Shown: positions 34,016 through 37,001 of the stretch, one piece after another
How positions within the stretch are numbered: position 1 is the stretch's first letter
Layout of the letters: every line of letters starts with the position of its first letter
Notes under the pieces: model-generated
Seen by the model: only the letters and a program-made list of their open reading frames with translations
What the model was told of the DNA's origin: nothing
Databases searched by the model: none
Made by a program: the position numbers and the translations under genes
From: a virus
Virus record (IMG/VR): IMGVR_UViG_3300027298_000004
Location: 1 to 37,001 of that record
Strand: one strand, 5' to 3'
DNA length: 37,001 nt

Positions 34016-34588
34016 TTATAATATTACTTTGTCCTTCCAATTTAGTGAAGGATCTCTATTTGTCAAAGTTTGTCTTACAGAATTTTTAATTCTTTCTGTA
34101 GCCGAATCTGACTCATAGATTGTTGTTAATGAATTAGATGGTAAACTGTCCAATTCAAACATTAAAGCAGAATTTAATTTTGCCTCAAAGTTTTCGTGTA
34201 GTTTGTCGTACTGGTCTTGCAGAATATTATTCTTTTTGACTAGTCCGATATAATCATCTAATAAATCTTGATTGTCAGTTCTTTCAACATCAAAGTCGAA
34301 ATCATGTTCCAACATTTCAAGAGTGTTGTGGTACTTCCTTTTAAGTTCCTTGTCAATGTCGTAAAAATTTTTAAATTGCTTTAATGCATGAATACCAGTT
34401 GCATGGTTTTTTCCTATGTAATTTGCTGAATGAGATATAGGTACTCTCAAATGATCATGCACTATTTTAAAATAAATTTGTCTGGCATCCACATTGTGTC
34501 TCTCCCTGTTTCCATGAACCTTGCCCATCGAAACCGTATCGATTATTTTGATAATCGCATCAAGTTTTAGTTGTAATTGTTTTGTCAT
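34016..34588 (-). CDS. DnaA domain-IV-like DNA-binding protein
   Basis: This 190-residue protein has, in residues 30-75, a segment very like DnaA domain IV. R-Q-I-Y-F-K-I-V-H-D-H-L at 36-47 leads into S-A-N-Y-I-G-K-N-H-A-T-G-I-H-A-L, where G-K-N-H-A-T takes the place of the G-x-R-x-H-S/T-T motif that reads DnaA boxes. The rest is a helical, acidic C-terminal region. It has no AAA+ domain, so it would bind DNA without remodelling it. Roles could be origin recognition, interference with host DnaA, or gene regulation. An 82-nt leader (34589-34670) precedes it. Confidence 0.62.
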   Translation of the reverse strand: MTKQLQLKLDAIIKIIDTVSMGKVHGNRERHNVDARQIYFKIVHDHLRVPISHSANYIGKNHATGIHALKQFKNFYDIDKELKRKYHNTLEMLEHDFDFDVERTDNQDLLDDYIGLVKKNNILQDQYDKLHENFEAKLNSALMFELDSLPSNSLTTIYESDSATERIKNSVRQTLTNRDPSLNWKDKVIL

Positions 34589-34670
34589 TTTTTTCTTTTT
34601 TAAAAGAAGGCATAGTTTCGCCTCGTGACGACCAAGTTTAAAAGGTTAATAATATACCCTCTTCTTTAAT

Positions 34671-34982
34671 TTATCGTTGTAATTCTTCTACTATAGATTC
34701 ACCTATAAGTTTGGATATGTTCCATTCATCAGACCAGTATTTTTTTGATCTTTCTATTGAACCTTTATCTCCTCTAGAAACTTGGTATCTAGATGGAGCC
34801 CATGTGAAAATATTTATTTTGTGGGATCTGTATGCTAAGAAACAAGCACCAGAATCAAGAGCCTCTTTACACTTTTGTGTTATCTCTCCTCCGAGTCTCC
34901 AAGCCTCACCAGAGTCAATTAAGTCTTGGTAAATCTTGAATCCATACTGCTTTTGCAGTTTTCTAATTTTACTTTCGTTCAT
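34671..34982 (-). CDS. Hypothetical phage protein
   Basis: This 103-residue protein starts with a basic helix (S-K-I-R-K-L-Q-K-Q-Y-G-F), followed by G-E-A-W-R-L-G-G, a central A-L-D-S-G-A-C-F-L-A-Y, and P-S-R-Y-Q-V-S-R-G-D-K-G-S. Proteins with the same order of motifs (short basic helix, 'G-x-A-W-x-L', 'xSGACxL', 'PSRxxxxxGxKG') occur widely in phages with no known function. It follows the candidate promoter at 35026-35056, which carries a palindrome. Confidence 0.65.
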   Translation of the reverse strand: MNESKIRKLQKQYGFKIYQDLIDSGEAWRLGGEITQKCKEALDSGACFLAYRSHKINIFTWAPSRYQVSRGDKGSIERSKKYWSDEWNISKLIGESIVEELQR

Positions 34983-35025
34983 AATATCAGTTTTTTTTAG
35001 AGACTAAATAATGAGTTTATGGGTG

Positions 35026-35056
35026 CTAAATTAACATTTAATGTTGATAAAACAAA
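35026..35056 (-). promoter_or_regulatory. Candidate Bacteroidota-type promoter with palindromic operator
   Basis: Reading leftwards, TTTG (35056-35053), a 19-nt spacer and TAATTTAG (35033-35026) fit the Bacteroidota promoter form with one mismatch in the -7 box. The palindrome AACATTTAATGTT (35033-35045) fills much of the spacer and touches the -7 box, so a bound repressor would block the polymerase. The start codon at 34982 lies about 40 nt downstream. It could drive the downstream gene and the regulatory and integrase genes. Confidence 0.5.
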
Positions 35057-35209
35057 TTATTCTCTATCCGAAATTGAATTTTCGTTCAAGTTTGCATCCC
35101 TCCATAAGTATTGTTTGCCTTTGATATTGTGATACATAGAAACAATAAAATGCTCTGGTGCATCTGGGAACATTTCTTTTACTTTAATATATATAGGGTC
35201 TTTTTCCAT
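35057..35209 (-). CDS. Small hypothetical protein (50 aa)
   Basis: I read this ORF by hand: ATG at 35209, TAA at 35057-35059. It gives a 50-residue soluble protein with K-V-K-E-M-F-P-D-A-P-E-H-F-I-V and a W-R-D segment near the end. The start shares its A with the stop of the upstream 35-residue gene (TAATG), a common translation-coupling arrangement. No domain is recognised. Confidence 0.55.
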   Translation of the reverse strand: MEKDPIYIKVKEMFPDAPEHFIVSMYHNIKGKQYLWRDANLNENSISDRE

Positions 35210-35316
35210 TATTCAGTTATTATAATTATTAGTATTGTTACAAAAAGTCCAATCATGCTAAAGAATGCACCTTTGTAGTTAGTTTTCATTTGTTGAGGTG
35301 ACCTTCCTTGATTCAT
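35209..35316 (-). CDS. Very small single-span membrane protein (35 aa)
   Basis: I read this by hand: ATG at 35316, stop TAA at 35211-35209. It is 35 residues, with a polar basic N-terminus followed by a hydrophobic stretch of about 17 residues (F-F-S-M-I-G-L-F-V-T-I-L-I-I-I-I-T) that should cross the membrane. It is linked by ATGA to the upstream gene and by TAATG to the downstream one, so translational coupling supports it. Function unknown. Confidence 0.6.
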   Translation of the reverse strand: MNQGRSPQQMKTNYKGAFFSMIGLFVTILIIIITE

Positions 35317-35678
35317 AGCCTTAGATTTTTTAGTTCTTTTTCAGCAACCTCTTTAGTCATATAGTATTTTGTGTCTGGGTTCTGATCATGTAATTTTTCA
35401 CTTTCATAATCCCAACAAGACCAAACTATCTTCCCATTTTCAATAGTCCAGTAATCATCTCCTTCATCAAAAGGATATACTACACCATTTCTTTTGGCTT
35501 TTAATCTTTTAACATTAATCATGTAATCAATAGTCTCATCGACTGTCTTCATTACATTACCTAATTGTGCTTTAATGTTCATTAGATAATCTAATGATTC
35601 TGGGTCATACTGATATTTTTCAGATACTACATCCAGAATGTTTTTCTTTATGAAATCTTCCATTTTTATTTCTGACAT
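35313..35678 (-). CDS. Hypothetical protein with a conserved tryptophan-rich C-terminal domain
   Basis: This 121-residue protein has a helical N-terminal half (residues 1-60, F-I-K-K-N-I-L-D-V-V) and a C-terminal beta domain with E-G-D-D-Y-W-T-I-E-N-G-K-I-V-W-S, C-W-D-Y-E-S-E and a closing E-V-A-E-K-E-L-K. A 'GDxYWxI..GxI...W' then 'F/YxTKExAE' pattern recurs in phage proteins, possibly as a DNA- or protein-binding module. I know no function. It overlaps the small membrane-protein gene by ATGA. Confidence 0.62.
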   Translation of the reverse strand: MSEIKMEDFIKKNILDVVSEKYQYDPESLDYLMNIKAQLGNVMKTVDETIDYMINVKRLKAKRNGVVYPFDEGDDYWTIENGKIVWSCWDYESEKLHDQNPDTKYYMTKEVAEKELKNLRL

Positions 35679-35679
35679 T

Positions 35680-36036
35680 TTATTTAAGTTTAGTGAATTG
35701 AATTGTTAAATTTTCTTTCCAGTTGTCTGAGTCGTTTTCATACTCTTCCAGAATAGCATTGACCAAAGGGAGTTCATCGATCCCTAGTTTACATAATCTG
35801 GTCATAAGTTCATCTGTATGTTTTTGTAGGTTTACCAGAAATTCTTCATTCTCTCCATACATCCTATCAAGGAGTTGGTTAGTGGCTTTTTCTAGTTCCT
35901 TTTCTGCTTGTTTCACTTTAAATTTTAGTGAATGCTTAAATACTGGTGTGTGTGATACTTCATCAAGTGACTCCAGTAATAATTGTGAGTAGAAAGTTGC
36001 TTTAACTACTGCATAGCGTATGTCGTTTTTATTCAT
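35680..36036 (-). CDS. Hypothetical helical protein
   Basis: This protein has 118 residues from ATG 36036 (M-N-K-N-D-I-R-Y-A-V). A longer start at 36057 overlaps the upstream gene more deeply, so I prefer 36036. It is almost all helical with a coiled-coil-like stretch: F-K-V-K-Q-A-E-K-E-L-E-K-A-T (about residues 38-51) and E-E-F-L-V-N-L-Q-K-H. No family is recognised. The gene overlaps its upstream neighbour by 8 nt and ends 1 nt before the next. Confidence 0.55.
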   Translation of the reverse strand: MNKNDIRYAVVKATFYSQLLLESLDEVSHTPVFKHSLKFKVKQAEKELEKATNQLLDRMYGENEEFLVNLQKHTDELMTRLCKLGIDELPLVNAILEEYENDSDNWKENLTIQFTKLK

Positions 36037-36190
36037 AGTTTTTATTTTTAATTTCAATTTTTAATTGCATCTCTTCCCAAACCTCCTCCATGAATTCCAA
36101 TTTCTGGTTTTCATTATCTGCATACTTAGGGTATGTTGTCCAGTATGCTTTTCTCTTTGTTTTTAAAAGTGATTTTAAAAGTTTGATCAT
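36029..36190 (-). CDS. Small basic hypothetical protein
   Basis: This protein has 53 residues from ATG 36190, basic, with L-L-K-S-L-L-K-T-K-R-K-A-Y-W near the start. A longer start at 36229 would run through the end of the 37-residue membrane protein gene. At 36190 an ATGA overlap with that gene's stop (36189-36187) makes the short form more likely. No domain is recognised. Confidence 0.5.
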   Translation of the reverse strand: MIKLLKSLLKTKRKAYWTTYPKYADNENQKLEFMEEVWEEMQLKIEIKNKNYE

Positions 36191-36300
36191 AGATTTTTTA
36201 TTATTAAGAACAGGATGAAGAACATCCACACCAATATAATTAGTGTGAATATCCCCTCTCCCACTCCTTGTTTAAACTTTCTCTTTAGTTCTGGCTTCAT
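36187..36300 (-). CDS. Very small single-span membrane protein (37 aa)
   Basis: I read this by hand: ATG at 36300, TGA at 36189-36187. It has a basic N-terminus (K-P-E-L-K-R-K-F-K) and then a long hydrophobic segment with I-F-T-L-I-I-L-V-W-M-F-F-I-L-F-L. A single membrane span with the N-terminus inside fits the charges. It overlaps the preceding gene by 29 nt and the following gene by ATGA. It is unlike the 35-residue protein in sequence but similar in design. Function unknown. Confidence 0.58.
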   Translation of the reverse strand: MKPELKRKFKQGVGEGIFTLIILVWMFFILFLIIKNL

Positions 36301-36856
36301 TATATATTTTTTCTATTTCCTTTTTCTTTGCGTAAGGATATTCTATTACAGCCTCTTCTAAAGTAAAAACTTCATCAGCAAACATTTCACCTAAATCATA
36401 TTCCCAAGTTTCGTAACTCTCTCTGTATTGCCACTCATCGTAGGAGTAATCCTCTTCTTTTGTTATTCCATCTTCATCAAACGTTGTTCGCCCTCCAAAG
36501 TCACATCCACCTTCCTCGTATTCTATTTCAGCCTTGAGTTTATACTTTTTACAAATTTCCTCGACAAGTTTAATTGGGGGTGACCATGCAGAATCACCAT
36601 AGACTCTTAATCCATGATCATCAGACTCCATTTCAAAATCGAACCATTTAGTTCCATACATATAGAAGACATTAAAGTTATCTCCATACTTTTTTTTGAA
36701 GCCTTCGCCTCCATCAAGTTTACCTTCGCCTATTACATACTCACTCCACTCCGTAAAGTATTTAGATTTATCATAGGTTTTAAGTTTCTTTTCTAATTTG
36801 CTGAGAGTAGATTTACTTCCCTCAAACGTTATCCAGTTATTACAATTATTTGCCAT
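36272..36856 (-). CDS. Api92/DUF1281-like ferredoxin-fold protein
   Basis: This 194-residue protein has the start M-A-N-N-C-N-N-W-I-T-F-E-G that marks Api92-like / YubB-type (DUF1281) proteins of phages and plasmids. Later come F-D-F-E-M-E-S-D-D, G-D-S-A-W-S-P-P (about residues 87-94) and E-E-G-G-C-D-F-G-G, the segments expected of that ferredoxin-like domain. The end is acidic and helical. The family's function is unknown. The gene starts one base after the stop of the next upstream ORF. Confidence 0.72.
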   Translation of the reverse strand: MANNCNNWITFEGSKSTLSKLEKKLKTYDKSKYFTEWSEYVIGEGKLDGGEGFKKKYGDNFNVFYMYGTKWFDFEMESDDHGLRVYGDSAWSPPIKLVEEICKKYKLKAEIEYEEGGCDFGGRTTFDEDGITKEEDYSYDEWQYRESYETWEYDLGEMFADEVFTLEEAVIEYPYAKKKEIEKIYNEARTKEKV

Positions 36857-36857
36857 A

Positions 36858-37001
36858 TTATATAGTTTTTAAGTTTTTAATAAATTCTACTACTGCTTGG
36901 TATCTTGTGTCTAAATCGTTACTGCTTAGACATTCATCAAAGTACCCTACTTTACCTACATTATCACTTAAATAATCTTCAATCTTCTTTACTACTGGCA
37001 T
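36858..37001 (-). CDS. Small hypothetical protein at the right edge (may be partial)
   Basis: A leftward frame of 47 residues ends at TAA 36858-36860. Its ATG at 37001 is the last base of the window, so it may be the true start or an internal methionine of a longer gene. It is an acidic, helical protein (K-I-E-D-Y-L-S-D, then V-V-E-F-I-K-N-L). No domain is recognised. TAA-N-ATG spacing links it to the Api92-like gene. Confidence 0.5.
   Translation of the reverse strand: MPVVKKIEDYLSDNVGKVGYFDECLSSNDLDTRYQAVVEFIKNLKTI

Noticed and set aside
34589-34670. Terminator ahead of the DnaA-like gene
   Set aside because: AGGC/GCCT near 34608-34623 is followed by T-rich sequence on the leftward strand, but the 4-bp stem is too short to call. 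A 9-nt palindrome TCGTGACGA at 34623 is also noted without support.
35723-35992. Rightward 89-residue frame in the early cluster
   Set aside because: It is Ser/Cys-rich and antisense to a helical leftward protein that fits a continuous coupled operon.
1-37001. CRISPR array, insertion sequence or diversity-generating retroelement
   Set aside because: I saw no regularly spaced repeats, transposase, reverse transcriptase or template/variable repeat pair anywhere in the window.

Overview
The window is a 37 kb piece of a tailed double-stranded DNA phage genome (Caudoviricetes). The host is most likely a member of the Bacteroidota, probably an aquatic flavobacterium-like lineage. The reasons are a low G+C content, A/T-rich translation starts with few Shine-Dalgarno motifs, a DUF3127-type single-strand binding protein, Bacteroidota-style fibronectin-like domains in a virion protein, and two candidate promoters of the Bacteroidota form TTTG-N18/19-TAnnTTTG. 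The tail machinery looks short-tailed: a giant neck/tail 'stabilisation/muzzle'-like protein and giant ejection-type proteins are present, with no tape measure, sheath or tube gene. Terminase, portal, major capsid protein and DNA polymerase are not in the window and must lie outside it. Both edges cut the genome; the first gene is partial.

Positions 1-26081 are transcribed rightwards and hold the virion and lysis module. In order: the 3' part of a tail fibre with a self-cleaving S74 chaperone; two small or fibre-like proteins; a GT-A glycosyltransferase; four neck/connector-type proteins in overlapping reading frames; the 1747-residue muzzle-like protein; a 488-residue protein with a DUF1566/C-type-lectin-like domain; a cupin protein; three candidate internal or ejected proteins, the last a 2852-residue polyvalent protein with a zinc-metallopeptidase motif; and a lysis cassette (T7-lysozyme-type amidase, two small proteins, GTA-type holin).

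Positions 26078-37001 are transcribed leftwards and hold replication, recombination and regulation. Read in the direction of transcription from the right edge: small early-type proteins, including two very small single-span membrane proteins and a 50-residue protein found by hand; a DnaA-domain-IV-like protein; a small basic protein; a tyrosine recombinase with a candidate attP just upstream; then a putative single-strand annealing protein with a YqaJ exonuclease, OB-fold proteins, a replication-initiation-type protein, a primase-helicase, a Holliday-junction-resolvase-like nuclease, an SSB-like protein, a DUF1599/MazG-like protein and a 42-residue ORF. The two transcription directions meet head to head with stop codons overlapping by three bases and no visible terminator.

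The integrase and attP-like element suggest a temperate phage or an integrating relative. The most notable observations are the attP-like element whose core resembles a tRNA anticodon arm, a large structured RNA/terminator between the annealing protein and exonuclease genes, a palindrome inside a Bacteroidota-type promoter, and the giant polyvalent and muzzle proteins.
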